Source of the DNA: Peribacillus acanthi
GTDB taxonomy: Bacteria > Bacillota > Bacilli > Bacillales > DSM-1321
Direction: 5' to 3'
Length of the DNA stretch: 64,000 bases
Assembly (NCBI RefSeq): GCF_003073175.1
Contig: NZ_QBBX01000003.1
Location: 91,251 to 155,250 of the forward strand
Shown here: one piece after another, positions 34,736 through 45,961 of the stretch
How the letters are laid out: the number at the start of each line of letters is the position of its first letter
Numbering within the stretch: the stretch's first letter is position 1
Notes under the pieces: generated by a model
The model's database searches: none
What the model was told of the DNA's origin: nothing
What the model saw: the letters and a program-made list of their open reading frames with translations, nothing else
Made by a program: the position numbers and the translations under genes

Positions 34736-35540
34736 GGATATAGGGGAAGCCGACATTACAAGTGAATCACTGTTTGAACAACACAACCTTGGAAAACTAC
34801 AGTTTCTTGCCAAAGAAAACGGTGTGTTTTGCGGAAAGTCAGTTATTGAGATTGGTTTTTCCATGATGGATACCAATTTGAAGGTAAATGTGCTGGTGAA
34901 TGATGGTGAGGAAATTGAGCCAGGCCAATTGCTGGCTGTGATGGAAGGGAAAATGAGCGATTTGTTGACATGTGAACGCGTAGTGCTAAACCTTGTCCAA
35001 AGAATGAGTGGCATTGCGACAGCTGCAAAGAGAGCCTCTTCAATTTTGGAAGGCACCGGAACAAGAGTCTGTGATACAAGAAAGACAACGCCAGGATTAC
35101 GCATGCTTGAAAAATTTGCGGTACGGACTGGCGGAGCATTCAATCATAGAACGGGGCTTTATGATGCGGTGATGATTAAGGATAACCATATCGATTTCGC
35201 AGGTGGAATCACAAATGCTGTTAACTTAGTTAAGAGCAAGATTGGACATACGGTAAAAGTTGAAGTGGAAACTGAAACACAAGAACAAGTTTTAGAGGCA
35301 GTAGAAGCCGGTGCTGACATTATTATGTTTGACAATCGAAGTCCCGAGGAGATTAAAGAATTGATAAAACTTGTCCCACCTCATATCATTACTGAAGCAT
35401 CTGGAGGAATCAATTTAACCAATTTAGCTTCGTATCGTGATTGCGGTGTTGATTACATTTCCCTTGGTAGCTTAACTCACTCGGTTAAATCACTCGATAT
35501 TAGCGCCAAAGTATACAATCATGAAACGATTACACTGTAA
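34689..35540 (+). CDS. nadC: Nicotinate-nucleotide pyrophosphorylase (carboxylating)
   Basis: This 283-residue enzyme makes NaMN from quinolinate and PRPP. Visible are FIEDIGEADITSE, the substrate-binding DTRKTTPGLR and KDNHI motifs, and IMFDNRSPEEIK. The start at 34689 aligns with family N-termini, so the 47-base overlap with nadB appears real. AAAGGGG lies upstream. Confidence 0.95.
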   Translation: MNKLKLRQMLEAFFIEDIGEADITSESLFEQHNLGKLQFLAKENGVFCGKSVIEIGFSMMDTNLKVNVLVNDGEEIEPGQLLAVMEGKMSDLLTCERVVLNLVQRMSGIATAAKRASSILEGTGTRVCDTRKTTPGLRMLEKFAVRTGGAFNHRTGLYDAVMIKDNHIDFAGGITNAVNLVKSKIGHTVKVEVETETQEQVLEAVEAGADIIMFDNRSPEEIKELIKLVPPHIITEASGGINLTNLASYRDCGVDYISLGSLTHSVKSLDISAKVYNHETITL

Positions 35541-35552
35541 GGGGGAAAACTC

Positions 35553-36656
35553 ATGAGCATTCTTGAACAAGTAGTAGGTACAACTATGCTGCCTGAAAAG
35601 TATAAATCCATGACCGATGAAGAAATGCATGTGAAAATAAACGAGATTAAACAAAGGTTGGGAAAATCTTTGTTTATTCCAGGGCATCACTACCAACGGG
35701 AAGAAGTGGTGGTTCACTCTGATTCTACAGGAGATTCTCTACAACTGGCTCAAGTATCTGCGGATAATAAAGAAGCAAAATATATAGTATTCTGTGGAGT
35801 CCACTTCATGGCGGAGACTGCAGATATCTTAACAACAGATGATCAACTCGTTATTTTACCTGATATGAGAGCAGGTTGTTCCATGGCGGACATGGCGGAC
35901 ATTCATCAAACTGAATCAGCCTGGGAGAATTTGTCCAAAATATTTGGGGATTCTATTATCCCACTGACATATGTGAACTCAACTGCCGCAATTAAAGCAT
36001 TTGTAGGAAAGAATGGTGGAGCAACGGTTACTTCTTCGAATGCTAAAGAAATGGTAAGCTGGGCTTTTACTGAGAAAGAAAGGATACTGTTTTTGCCGGA
36101 CCAGCACTTAGGTCGAAATACTGCTTATGACCTTGGGGTACCACTTGAACAAATGGCAATTTGGGATCCTATCAATGAAGTTCTTGATTATGAAGGAGAT
36201 ATCCAAAAAATCAAGGTCATTCTTTGGAAAGGTCATTGTTCTGTTCATGAAAATTTCACGATCAAAAATATCGAATACGTACGCGAGCAATATCCTGAAA
36301 TGAACATCCTTGTTCACCCGGAATGTAGTAGAGAAGTAGTTGAAAAGTCAGATTATAATGGATCAACTGCTTACATTATCAAAATGATTGAACAAGCAGA
36401 ACCAGGATCACAGTGGGCCATTGGAACGGAAATGAACCTTGTGAAGAGATTGATGGATCGCCATCCTGACAAGAAAATCATTTCATTGAATCCATACATG
36501 TGTCCATGCCTTACAATGAACCGAATCGACCTCCCTCATTTGCTCTGGTCACTGGAAAGCATAGAGGCAGGAGAACCAATCAATATCATCAAAGTTGAAC
36601 AAGAAGTGGCGGATTACGCAATATTAGCGTTAGATAGAATGTTACAAAGAGCATAG
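35553..36656 (+). CDS. nadA: Quinolinate synthase
   Basis: The 367-residue [4Fe-4S] enzyme condenses iminoaspartate with dihydroxyacetone phosphate. Cluster cysteines are visible near residue 109 ([12 protein letters not shown]), in [10 protein letters not shown] and in [10 protein letters not shown]. The long Bacillus-type form is represented. The neighbouring NifS probably builds its cluster. A terminator follows. Confidence 0.95.
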   Translation: MSILEQVVGTTMLPEKYKSMTDEEMHVKINEIKQRLGKSLFIPGHHYQREEVVVHSDSTGDSLQLAQVSADNKEAKYIVFCGVHFMAETADILTTDDQLVILPDMRAGCSMADMADIHQTESAWENLSKIFGDSIIPLTYVNSTAAIKAFVGKNGGATVTSSNAKEMVSWAFTEKERILFLPDQHLGRNTAYDLGVPLEQMAIWDPINEVLDYEGDIQKIKVILWKGHCSVHENFTIKNIEYVREQYPEMNILVHPECSREVVEKSDYNGSTAYIIKMIEQAEPGSQWAIGTEMNLVKRLMDRHPDKKIISLNPYMCPCLTMNRIDLPHLLWSLESIEAGEPINIIKVEQEVADYAILALDRMLQRA

Positions 36657-36666
36657 TGAACCCTCA

Positions 36667-36700
36667 AACAAGCCTGTTTTCTAAATTAGGCTTGTTTTTT
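36667..36700 (+). terminator. Terminator after nadA
   Basis: AACAAGCCT/AGGCTTGTT with a 12-base loop continues into six T's. Confidence 0.85.
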
Positions 36701-36823
36701 GTTTCATGGGGACAAATCCAACTATTTAAGTCTTTCCTAACATCTTTTTCCTTATCATTAAAGGATTGAATCCCCTTAGAAGAGGGGGGAAACCTCATAA
36801 CAGCAAAAAGAATTACGTAGGGA

Positions 36824-36846
36824 CATCATAATTTCATTTTATGATG
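36824..36846. repeat. Inverted repeat upstream of safA
   Basis: CATCATAA and TTATGATG form a perfect 8-bp inverted repeat with a 7-base spacer, about 80 bases before the safA start. A CATAGTATA box (36889-36897), similar to a SigE or SigK -10 element, follows, but no convincing -35 was found. The site could bind a sporulation regulator. Confidence 0.4.
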
Positions 36847-36927
36847 CATAAGTTTTGATGAAAAATGTTAGCACTTTGCCCAATGCTTCATAGTATATAA
36901 GGACATATGCATAGGAGGGAAATCAGA

Positions 36928-38835
36928 GTGAAAATTCATATTGTCCAAAAAGGGGATACCCTATGGAAATTAGCCAAACATTATGGCGTGAATTTTGAAG
37001 AATTAAAAAAACTAAATTCACAACTTAGCAATCCAGATATGATAATGCCGGGTATGAAAATTAAAATACCAAACCCAAATGCTTCTGCATCAAAAGAAGG
37101 TTCAGCAAAGATTAAATACGGTGTTAAAAAAGAAGCACCTATCCATGGAGGAGCCGTGAAAGAAGTTCCGTTATCTTCACAGCTTGCCGGCCAAAAAGAA
37201 ACCGTGAAAGAGCAACCAATCATGAAAGAGGCTCCGATTGTGAAGGAGCAACCGATTGTGAAAGAAGCTCCGATCGTAAAAGAAAAGCCAATTGTGAAAG
37301 AAGCTCCAATCGTGAAAGAAAAGCCAATCGTGAAAGAGCAACCGATTGTAAAAGAAGCTCCCATCGTAAAAGAGAAACCAATTGTGAAAGAAGCACCACT
37401 GCCACAAAAACCAATTATGAAAGAAGCACCTAAAACAAAACCCGTGGTTCCCGAAATAGATATTAATAATTACTATTTGGTGAACATGAATAAAATGAAA
37501 CCAGCGCCTGTAAATGTACCACTCATGCCACAAAAACCAACTAATATTATGAAACCGATGAAAGAAGAAAGTCCGGAAAGCCCAGTTGTGCAAGCACCGA
37601 TAGCTCAACCGGAATGTATACCTATTACACCACTTATGCCAGGAACGGGTTTTTGCCCTCCTTGTCATCCATGGGCATTTCCAATGGTCCAAGGGGCAAT
37701 GTACCAACATATGCCAATGCCTATGATGGAAGAAAGCCCAAGCTCGATGGAATCCTCTTCATTTATTATGGGAGGAACATTCCCAGGACATCAACAACCT
37801 TACGGGATGCAACAACCACCATTTGGGCATATGCCACCAATGCCATATCCAGGAATGAATCAACCTCAAGCTTACCAATATAGCGTCCCACAAGCCCAAG
37901 GTTTGCCTTCATTCGTTCCCCATAAATATCAGGTTGAATCATCGAGCTTAGGTGAGTCTTCCTCTCATATGATGGGTCATCAAATGATGCCATTTGGTCA
38001 CCAAATGCCTTTTGGAAACGTTATGCCGATGAACGTAGCAGGAGCACAGTATGAACAAGAAGAAGATTGTGGGTGTGGGGATTATGAGTCTCCAGAATCC
38101 TCTTCAATGGTGCAAGGAGCAGGAGCTGCACCGCAAATACCGATGCCACAACAAATGGGGTACCCTCAAACAGGACTTGATGGTATGCAAATGCCTGGCG
38201 GCCAAATGCCATTTATGGGAGGACAACAGCCAGCAGCGGGTCAAATGCTGTTTATGGGAGGACAACAGCCAGCAGCGGGCCAAATGCCATTTATGGGAGG
38301 ACAACAGCCAGCAGCGGGTCAAATGCCGTTTATGGGAGGACAACAGCCAGCAGCGGGTCAAATGCCATTCATGGGAGGACAGCAGCCAGTAGCGGGTCAA
38401 ATGCCATTCATGGGAGGACAGCAGCCAGTAGCGGGTCAAATGCCATTCATGGGAGGCCAACAGCCACCAGCGGGTCAAATGCCATTCATGGGAGGCCAAC
38501 AGCCATCAGGAGGTCAAATGCCATTCATGGGAGGACAGCAGCCATCAGGAGGTCAAATGCCATTCATGGGAGGACAGCAGCCATCAGGAGGTCAAATGCC
38601 ATTCATGGGAGGGCAGCAGCCAGCAGCGGGTCAAATGCCATTCATGGGAGGACAACAACCACCAACGGGTCAAATGCCATTTACAGGTACAGGGCAACCT
38701 TATCCTGGGATGATGCAACAAGGTACGATGCAAAATTTCCCTGGAATGTTTCCAGGTTCATCTCAAATGCCAGTAAATCCTCAGACCTTTGAAATGCCAA
38801 GATTTGCTGATGAAAGCAGCGAGTATGAACGTTAA
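36928..38835 (+). CDS. safA: SafA-like spore coat morphogenetic protein, repeat-expanded
   Basis: The 635-residue protein begins with a LysM domain (KIHIVQKGDTLWKLAKHYGVNFEELKKLN...MPGMKIKIP, residues 1-48) that binds the cortex. Next are 11 six-residue repeats VKE(A/Q/K)PI, then a Met/Pro/Gln-rich region with several ESSS clusters. Last come twelve 13-residue repeats of the form GQMPFMGGQQPxx. SafA anchors the inner coat. The B. subtilis protein has 387 residues, so this one is much enlarged by repeats. Position after nadA matches B. subtilis. GTG 36928 has AGGAGGG at 8 bases. Confidence 0.85.
   Translation: MKIHIVQKGDTLWKLAKHYGVNFEELKKLNSQLSNPDMIMPGMKIKIPNPNASASKEGSAKIKYGVKKEAPIHGGAVKEVPLSSQLAGQKETVKEQPIMKEAPIVKEQPIVKEAPIVKEKPIVKEAPIVKEKPIVKEQPIVKEAPIVKEKPIVKEAPLPQKPIMKEAPKTKPVVPEIDINNYYLVNMNKMKPAPVNVPLMPQKPTNIMKPMKEESPESPVVQAPIAQPECIPITPLMPGTGFCPPCHPWAFPMVQGAMYQHMPMPMMEESPSSMESSSFIMGGTFPGHQQPYGMQQPPFGHMPPMPYPGMNQPQAYQYSVPQAQGLPSFVPHKYQVESSSLGESSSHMMGHQMMPFGHQMPFGNVMPMNVAGAQYEQEEDCGCGDYESPESSSMVQGAGAAPQIPMPQQMGYPQTGLDGMQMPGGQMPFMGGQQPAAGQMLFMGGQQPAAGQMPFMGGQQPAAGQMPFMGGQQPAAGQMPFMGGQQPVAGQMPFMGGQQPVAGQMPFMGGQQPPAGQMPFMGGQQPSGGQMPFMGGQQPSGGQMPFMGGQQPSGGQMPFMGGQQPAAGQMPFMGGQQPPTGQMPFTGTGQPYPGMMQQGTMQNFPGMFPGSSQMPVNPQTFEMPRFADESSEYER
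37204..37401 (+). repeat. 18-bp tandem repeat in safA
   Basis: Eleven consecutive in-frame 18-bp units encode (V/M)KE(A/Q/K)P(I/L). Codon-level variation (GTG/GTA, GAA/GAG, CCA/CCG) shows that the copies have drifted while the peptide period is kept. Confidence 0.9.
38200..38667 (+). repeat. 39-bp minisatellite in safA
   Basis: Twelve near-identical 39-bp units encode GQMPFMGGQQPxx, followed by a partial thirteenth. The variable two residues are AA, VA, PA, SG or PT, and neighbouring units share the same variant. This pattern points to recent unequal crossing-over or slippage. Confidence 0.95.
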
Positions 38836-39793
38836 TCATTTAGAGGGAGACAGTGTATTCTACACTCGTCTCCTTGATTATGTGGAAGAATGTTCCTTAA
38901 TATTGTTGAAATACATTAAGCTAAGAAGCAATGTATATGTAATTTATACAAATGAGGGAACCTTCTTATTAAAAGGATTTTCCTCGTATGAAAAAATGGA
39001 ACTTCAAATAGCATTCACTTCTTATCTGTATGAGCAAGGCTTTTATGAGACCTATAAGTTTCGTGAAGATCAGAAGATTTTTTTATATAGAGGTTTAACA
39101 TATACGTTAATTGAGTTTCTTCCCCCACGTTCAAAAAAATTCTCCTATAAAAAAGAGACTGACAGGGTTGAAGGATTGATTCTTCTTTCCAAGTTTCATG
39201 AAGCAGGGAAAGGATTTATTTCTCCAACGGGAAAGTCTTTGCCTAAACTTCGCCAAAAAGAAAAGTGGGAAGAGCGACTTAAAGTTTTCGAACAATTTGT
39301 ACCTTCTGTTCAAACCTTCGTGGCTGATTCAATCATTGCATCGTATATTGAATGGGGAAGGTGGTCATTGGAAGGATTGGCTAAATATTATGGTTATCTG
39401 AAAAAAGAAGAAAATACAGTGCTTCATGGCGACGTGGCCCACCATAATTTTTTGCGAAAGAAAAATGGAGCTTTATCTATCATTGATTTTGACTTAATAT
39501 CTTCCGGCCCCCCTATATTAGACATACTCCAATATGCGAATCGAATTCTTCCTTATTTACATGATTTTGAGGAAATTTGGGATTATCCTGAAATCAACAA
39601 ATATAAGTCCAATACTGCTTTCTTATATGCTCTGGCATTCCCTGCTGATATATTTAGGGAATGGAATAGAATCTTCCGTGATAATTTAGTCCATAACCAA
39701 ATTTATGTCCACTCAATTTGGAAATTAACGGTCGAACAATATGCTGAACGAATGAAGTTTTATACTTCTTTGTCCAAAATGGTAGGAGAGTAA
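38825..39793 (+). CDS. CotS-like spore coat kinase
   Basis: A protein of about 322 residues with the aminoglycoside-phosphotransferase fold. The catalytic loop is VLHGDVAHHNFL (HGDxxxxN) and the metal motif IIDFDLIS. CotS/YsxE-family proteins sit next to coat morphogenetic genes and associate with the coat. ATG 38825 overlaps the safA 3' end by 11 bases and has only a weak ribosome-binding site, so coupling to safA is likely; ATG 38789 is an in-frame alternative. Substrate is unknown. Confidence 0.75.
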   Translation: MNVNHLEGDSVFYTRLLDYVEECSLILLKYIKLRSNVYVIYTNEGTFLLKGFSSYEKMELQIAFTSYLYEQGFYETYKFREDQKIFLYRGLTYTLIEFLPPRSKKFSYKKETDRVEGLILLSKFHEAGKGFISPTGKSLPKLRQKEKWEERLKVFEQFVPSVQTFVADSIIASYIEWGRWSLEGLAKYYGYLKKEENTVLHGDVAHHNFLRKKNGALSIIDFDLISSGPPILDILQYANRILPYLHDFEEIWDYPEINKYKSNTAFLYALAFPADIFREWNRIFRDNLVHNQIYVHSIWKLTVEQYAERMKFYTSLSKMVGE

Positions 39794-39910
39794 AGTACCT
39801 CCAAAATTTATTAGAAATACCTATAATTTTTTTGGCTTAAAACCTCCGTTTCTTTAAACACTAGTAAGGAGAAGGTAAGACTGTCCAAACAGGTTACCTA
39901 CTCAAGTGTA

Positions 39911-39929
39911 AGGAAAAGGGGGTTTTCCT
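39911..39929 (+). promoter_or_regulatory. Hairpin displaying the coxA ribosome-binding site
   Basis: AGGAAAA (39911-39917) and TTTTCCT (39923-39929) pair perfectly around a loop of five G's that forms the Shine-Dalgarno site for the TTG start at 39931. Just upstream, AGGTAA/TTACCT with inner CTGT/ACAG forms a second hairpin (about 39872-39900). The two may modulate coxA translation. Confidence 0.55.
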
Positions 39930-39930
39930 A

Positions 39931-40644
39931 TTGGGCAAGAAAACGATATTGGTTCCAGTAACGCTCCTAGCGATTGCTGGGATTACCGGATGTTCTACAA
40001 AGGAAGAAGCAAGAGATTCTGTAAATAACATGACTGAAAATGTGGGTTATTATACGAATCACAAGGAAGAAAAAGGGAATGCGATTTTGCTTGATGAACA
40101 GGCACCTGTTCCTCACATGATGAATGACTACAATGGTTATTACGAAGGTCGAGAAAAAGAGAGACTAGAACATGATGGAAACCCTACTGTTCCTATTTCA
40201 GACCGTGATCAAGGGTGGTTTAGACAAGATGGTGATTATAATCGAGATGATAAGAACTATCATAATCACTTGGTAACGACCCGACCGGCAAGAGCCTCTT
40301 ACTATACAGCGTATGAGGGAAGATTGGCTGAAAAGCTTTCCCAAGCTGCTGAGAAAGATGACAATGTAAAAGCAGCCAGATCAGTCATCAATGGTAATAA
40401 AGCGATGATTGCTGTTTTGATTACAGACTTTGATAAGTCTCAAGAAACGAAGCAACGATTAGAGAAACAGTTAAAACCGTTAGCCGGGGATAAGAAGGTA
40501 TATATCCTAACAGATTCGGGTGTGTACTATTATGTGCAGTCATTAGATAATGGGCTTCGTGATGGTGGAGGAAGTAAAATTGACCAAATGAAGGCTGATA
40601 ATATGCTGAAAGATTTGTCCAACCATCTCGAACATAGTGAGTAA
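39931..40644 (+). CDS. coxA: CoxA-like spore cortex lipoprotein (YhcN/YlaJ family)
   Basis: The 237-residue protein has a lipoprotein signal peptide ending at Cys21 (LLAIAGITGC). A polar region follows, with a C-terminal YhcN/YlaJ-type domain (YTAYEGRLAEKLSQAAEKDDNVKAARSVINGNKAMIAVLI...VYILTDSGVYYYV). In B. subtilis coxA (yrbB) follows safA and encodes a cortex-associated protein. TTG 39931 is used; its ribosome-binding site lies in a hairpin loop. Confidence 0.8.
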   Translation: MGKKTILVPVTLLAIAGITGCSTKEEARDSVNNMTENVGYYTNHKEEKGNAILLDEQAPVPHMMNDYNGYYEGREKERLEHDGNPTVPISDRDQGWFRQDGDYNRDDKNYHNHLVTTRPARASYYTAYEGRLAEKLSQAAEKDDNVKAARSVINGNKAMIAVLITDFDKSQETKQRLEKQLKPLAGDKKVYILTDSGVYYYVQSLDNGLRDGGGSKIDQMKADNMLKDLSNHLEHSE

Positions 40645-40651
40645 TTGATTT

Positions 40652-40678
40652 AGGGGGCGATTGCTGCCTCCTTTTTTA
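40652..40678 (+). terminator. Terminator after coxA
   Basis: AGGGGGC/GCCTCCT (one G-U) with a 7-base loop is followed by six T's. Confidence 0.75.
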
Positions 40679-40823
40679 TGGTATGAACATTACAAATGTA
40701 TAAAGGCAAGTTCTCTAAATTAAATGGTTAAAAATAGCATGTGCGGACAGACTATGGGTAAAGAATTATATTTTTTATTCAATTATGATGAAATGAATCA
40801 ATCTTTCACCATGAGGTGAGTTT

Positions 40824-41408
40824 ATGTTAAAGCGCACTTTTTCAAAAAGGTATTACATATTGTTTTTATTTTTATCCATCCTGTTATTTGCTATCTCTAC
40901 AACGCTAGGAGAAGAAAGCTTTGCTAAAGAAGCAAAGCAAAAACTTGTCAAGAATAATACAGCAGAATTACAAGAAGTCATGATTCCCTCCAAACCATTA
41001 AAAAGAAAAATCGTTCTATTGAGAGAATACTTGGATGGAGATGTCAGTGAAGAGACTGTTATGGTTGAAATCTTAGCAATGGAAGATTTGTGGGCTCAAT
41101 ATAGAGATTGGCAGCTCGTTGATCAAAATAATAATAGGATGATATTTAAGAAAAAAATGGATGATATTTCACCGTTGCTAAAGGCAAACGGTTATTTTGG
41201 AATTACGGAGGATGGAACTCTCTCCATTTTTAATGGAAGACCAGATAGTGCTGATATCATTCACTCCTTCTTCCAAATTGATGTAGAGAAACTAGAAGGG
41301 TTGAAATATGAAGAATTGAAGCATGGCATTCGAATCTTGGACAAACATCAATATGTTCAGGTGCTAGAAGCCTACAAACCTTATTCAGTTTTAGGAATGC
41401 AAGACTAG
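40824..41408 (+). CDS. bofC: BofC, forespore checkpoint protein
   Basis: This 194-residue exported protein has an N-terminal signal or anchor (YYILFLFLSILLFAIST). The BofC N-terminal beta domain reads KRKIVLLREYLDGDVSEETV, and the C-terminal domain DDISPLLKANGYFGITEDGTLSIFNG. In B. subtilis BofC modulates SpoIVB signalling to SpoIVFB, so it acts in the same sigma-K checkpoint as spoIVFA/B in this window. GAGGTGAG precedes the ATG. Confidence 0.88.
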   Translation: MLKRTFSKRYYILFLFLSILLFAISTTLGEESFAKEAKQKLVKNNTAELQEVMIPSKPLKRKIVLLREYLDGDVSEETVMVEILAMEDLWAQYRDWQLVDQNNNRMIFKKKMDDISPLLKANGYFGITEDGTLSIFNGRPDSADIIHSFFQIDVEKLEGLKYEELKHGIRILDKHQYVQVLEAYKPYSVLGMQD

Positions 41409-41414
41409 AGATAT

Positions 41415-41450
41415 TACCGAGCGGAGTATAGTCCTCTCGGTATTTCCTGT
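41415..41450 (+). terminator. Weak terminator after bofC
   Basis: TACCGAG/CTCGGTA with a 14-base loop is followed by a T-rich but interrupted tract. Confidence 0.5.
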
Positions 41451-41519
41451 TTCACTTCTTTAACTTCTATAGGATTGTATGTTACAATGTTGTACAGCAA
41501 ACTGTAGGAGAGGGAAAAT

Positions 41520-42125
41520 TTGTTCGATTATATTACTGGTACCGTGGATTATATTAGTCCAGAATACATAGTCGTGGATAATGGGGGGATCGGGTATCTT
41601 ATTATGACGCCTAATCCTTTTATTTTTTCCACTGGCAAACAAGAGAAAGTTTATGTTCACCATTATGTTCGTGAAGATATTGCGGCCTTTTATGGCTTTA
41701 AGGGTAGAGAGGAAAAGGCTTTATTCCTTAAGTTAATCAATGTTACCGGAATTGGACCTAAAGGTGCATTAGCCATATTGGCCTCTGGTCAAGTGGAACA
41801 GGTTGTTCAAGCGATTGAAAATGAAGATGAAAAATTCCTATTAAAGTTTCCTGGAGTGGGCAAAAAAACGGCTAGACAAATGATTTTGGATTTAAAAGGA
41901 AAATTAGAGAATATCGTTCCAGATTATTTCCCGAATTTGTTTAATAATAAGCTTGAAACTGTTCAGAATTCATCTTATTCTGATTCTCTCGATGAAGCAA
42001 TGGAAGCGTTAAAAGCTTTAGGGTATTCAGATAAAGAAGTTCAAAGAGCTGCGAAGGATTTACAAAAAGAAACATTAACTACAGAGGCCTATATTAAGAA
42101 GGCGTTACAATTGATGCTAAAGTGA
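41520..42125 (+). CDS. ruvA: Holliday junction DNA helicase subunit RuvA
   Basis: The 201-residue tetrameric junction-binding protein has an OB-fold N-terminus ([25 protein letters not shown]), helix-hairpin-helix motifs ([34 protein letters not shown]) and a C-terminal RuvB-binding domain. TTG 41520 follows GGAGAGGG. ruvC is absent from the operon, as usual in Firmicutes, which use RecU. Confidence 0.96.
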   Translation: MFDYITGTVDYISPEYIVVDNGGIGYLIMTPNPFIFSTGKQEKVYVHHYVREDIAAFYGFKGREEKALFLKLINVTGIGPKGALAILASGQVEQVVQAIENEDEKFLLKFPGVGKKTARQMILDLKGKLENIVPDYFPNLFNNKLETVQNSSYSDSLDEAMEALKALGYSDKEVQRAAKDLQKETLTTEAYIKKALQLMLK

Positions 42126-42147
42126 TTGATAAAAAGGAGGGAAGAAC

Positions 42148-43149
42148 ATGGAAGAGCGTATCGTTAATCAAGAAGCTGATCTACAGGAAATTTCTTTCGA
42201 ACAAAGCTTAAGACCTCAAAATCTTCGGCAATACATTGGGCAGGATAAGGTGAAAGAAAACCTTCACGTTTTTATTGAAGCTGCGAAAATGAGGGAGGAA
42301 GCTCTTGACCATGTTCTTCTATACGGCCCGCCAGGATTGGGGAAAACAACATTGGCAACGATTATTGCCAATGAAATGGGTGTTAATATTCGCACTACAG
42401 CAGGTCCAGCCATTGAACGACCAGGTGACCTAGCGGCGATTTTAAGCTCCTTGGAGCCAGGTGATGTTCTTTTCATTGATGAAATTCATAGATTGCCAAG
42501 GACGGTTGAAGAAGTTCTCTATCCGGCAATGGAGGATTTCTGCTTGGATATTGTCATCGGTAAAGGGCCAACAGCACGTTCTGTTCGCTTGGACCTTCCT
42601 CCGTTCACTCTAGTTGGTGCCACTACACGAGCGGGATCATTAACTGCTCCATTGAGAGATCGTTTCGGTGTCCTAAGTAGATTGGAATATTATGAAGAAG
42701 CACAACTAAAAGAAATCCTTCTTCGGACCGCAGATATACTGGAGACAGAATTATCAGAGCTAGCTGCTGTTGAATTGGCAAAACGGTCTAGAGGAACTCC
42801 CCGGATCGCTAATCGTCTTTTACGTAGGGTGCGTGATTTCGCCCAGGTTAAAGGCTCCGGGGAAATTACATTTGATCTTGCACAATATGCCCTTGAGTTG
42901 ATGCAAGTGGATAGACGTGGACTCGATCATATAGACCATAAGCTCCTATTGAATTTATTAGATCGTTTTCGAGGTGGTCCGGTAGGGTTAGAAACAATTG
43001 CTGCAACAATTGGAGAAGAATCGCATACGATTGAAGATGTTTATGAACCTTATTTACTTCAAATCGGCTTTCTTCAACGTACTCCAAGGGGTAGGATTGC
43101 AACGGACCTTGTATACCAGCATTTTGGTAGGGAGGTACCAGTAAAATGA
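42148..43149 (+). CDS. ruvB: Holliday junction branch migration ATPase RuvB
   Basis: The 333-residue AAA+ motor has Walker [13 protein letters not shown], Walker [11 protein letters not shown], sensor I GATTRAG and a C-terminal winged helix with [18 protein letters not shown] precedes ATG 42148. Its last 4 bases overlap yrzS. Confidence 0.97.
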   Translation: MEERIVNQEADLQEISFEQSLRPQNLRQYIGQDKVKENLHVFIEAAKMREEALDHVLLYGPPGLGKTTLATIIANEMGVNIRTTAGPAIERPGDLAAILSSLEPGDVLFIDEIHRLPRTVEEVLYPAMEDFCLDIVIGKGPTARSVRLDLPPFTLVGATTRAGSLTAPLRDRFGVLSRLEYYEEAQLKEILLRTADILETELSELAAVELAKRSRGTPRIANRLLRRVRDFAQVKGSGEITFDLAQYALELMQVDRRGLDHIDHKLLLNLLDRFRGGPVGLETIAATIGEESHTIEDVYEPYLLQIGFLQRTPRGRIATDLVYQHFGREVPVK

Positions 43150-43352
43150 CTGGAATTCCTAAGATAATGATGATTTTAGGGGCAATCTTACTAATCTTGG
43201 GTTTCTTAGCCCAGTTTATTAAGATAGGTAAGTTGCCAGGAGATATTCTGATAAAAAAAGGGAATGCTACTTTTTATTTCCCTATTGTGACCTCCATTAT
43301 CGTCAGTGTGGTACTTTCATTAATTTTTTATGTTATTGGAAGGCTAAAATAG
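43146..43352 (+). CDS. yrzS: DUF2905 small membrane protein YrzS
   Basis: A 68-residue protein with two membrane helices flanking the conserved loop [21 protein letters not shown], the DUF2905 signature. ATG overlaps the ruvB stop (ATGA). Its function is unknown; linkage to ruvB-queA is conserved in Bacilli. Confidence 0.88.
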   Translation: MTGIPKIMMILGAILLILGFLAQFIKIGKLPGDILIKKGNATFYFPIVTSIIVSVVLSLIFYVIGRLK

Positions 43353-43383
43353 GACATAAATTTTGTACAGGATGTGAAGGACA

Positions 43384-45590
<2,207 letters not shown>

Positions 45591-45621
45591 ATAATTTGCT
45601 CGTAGAAAGGAGTTGAATTTC

Positions 45622-45897
45622 ATGGCAGAATTATTGGGTACAGTGGGTCCTTTACTAATTATGTTCGTCCTATTCTATTTCCTTTTAATCCGTCCTCAGC
45701 AGAAACGTCAAAAAGCGGTTCAAACTATGCAAACCGGACTAGCAAAAGGCGATAAAATCGTAACAATCGGAGGCCTTCATGGCTTTGTTGATTCAATCGA
45801 TGATAACAAAGTTGTCATCAAATGTGGAGATGGTTCTCGTCTTACATATGACCGTGCTGCAATCCGTGAAGTAACGGAAAAAGGTACAGGTATTTAA
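45622..45897 (+). CDS. yajC: Preprotein translocase accessory subunit YajC
   Basis: This 91-residue single-span protein has a helix (LIMFVLFYFLLI), the RPQQKRQK motif and a small cytoplasmic domain. ATG 45622 has GAAAGGAG upstream. It associates with SecDF, encoded about 3.5 kb downstream. Confidence 0.94.
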   Translation: MAELLGTVGPLLIMFVLFYFLLIRPQQKRQKAVQTMQTGLAKGDKIVTIGGLHGFVDSIDDNKVVIKCGDGSRLTYDRAAIREVTEKGTGI

Positions 45898-45920
45898 TCA
45901 CTTGAAACATAATCATAATG

Positions 45921-45955
45921 CTAAAAGCCCGAAGGAATAATTCTTCGGGCTTTAG
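45921..45955. terminator. Bidirectional terminator between yajC and yrzE
   Basis: AAAGCCCGAAG/CTTCGGGCTTT is an 11-bp perfect stem with an 8-base loop, bounded by A's and T's on both sides. It lies between convergent genes. Confidence 0.75.
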
Positions 45956-45961
45956 TTATTC

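Noticed and set aside
36981-37710. Long minus-strand frames opposite the 5' half of safA with regular Phe/Trp repeats
   Set aside because: They are antisense shadows of the 18-bp repeat and of the Pro-rich region; they lack ribosome-binding sites and any known family.
38104-38499. Minus-strand frame with His/Trp/Leu repeats opposite the 39-bp array
   Set aside because: The repeat period is inherited from safA. No ribosome-binding site or conserved start is visible.
38200-38667. Regular repeats considered as a CRISPR array
   Set aside because: The 39-bp units are directly tandem with no spacers, are in frame and encode a periodic peptide.
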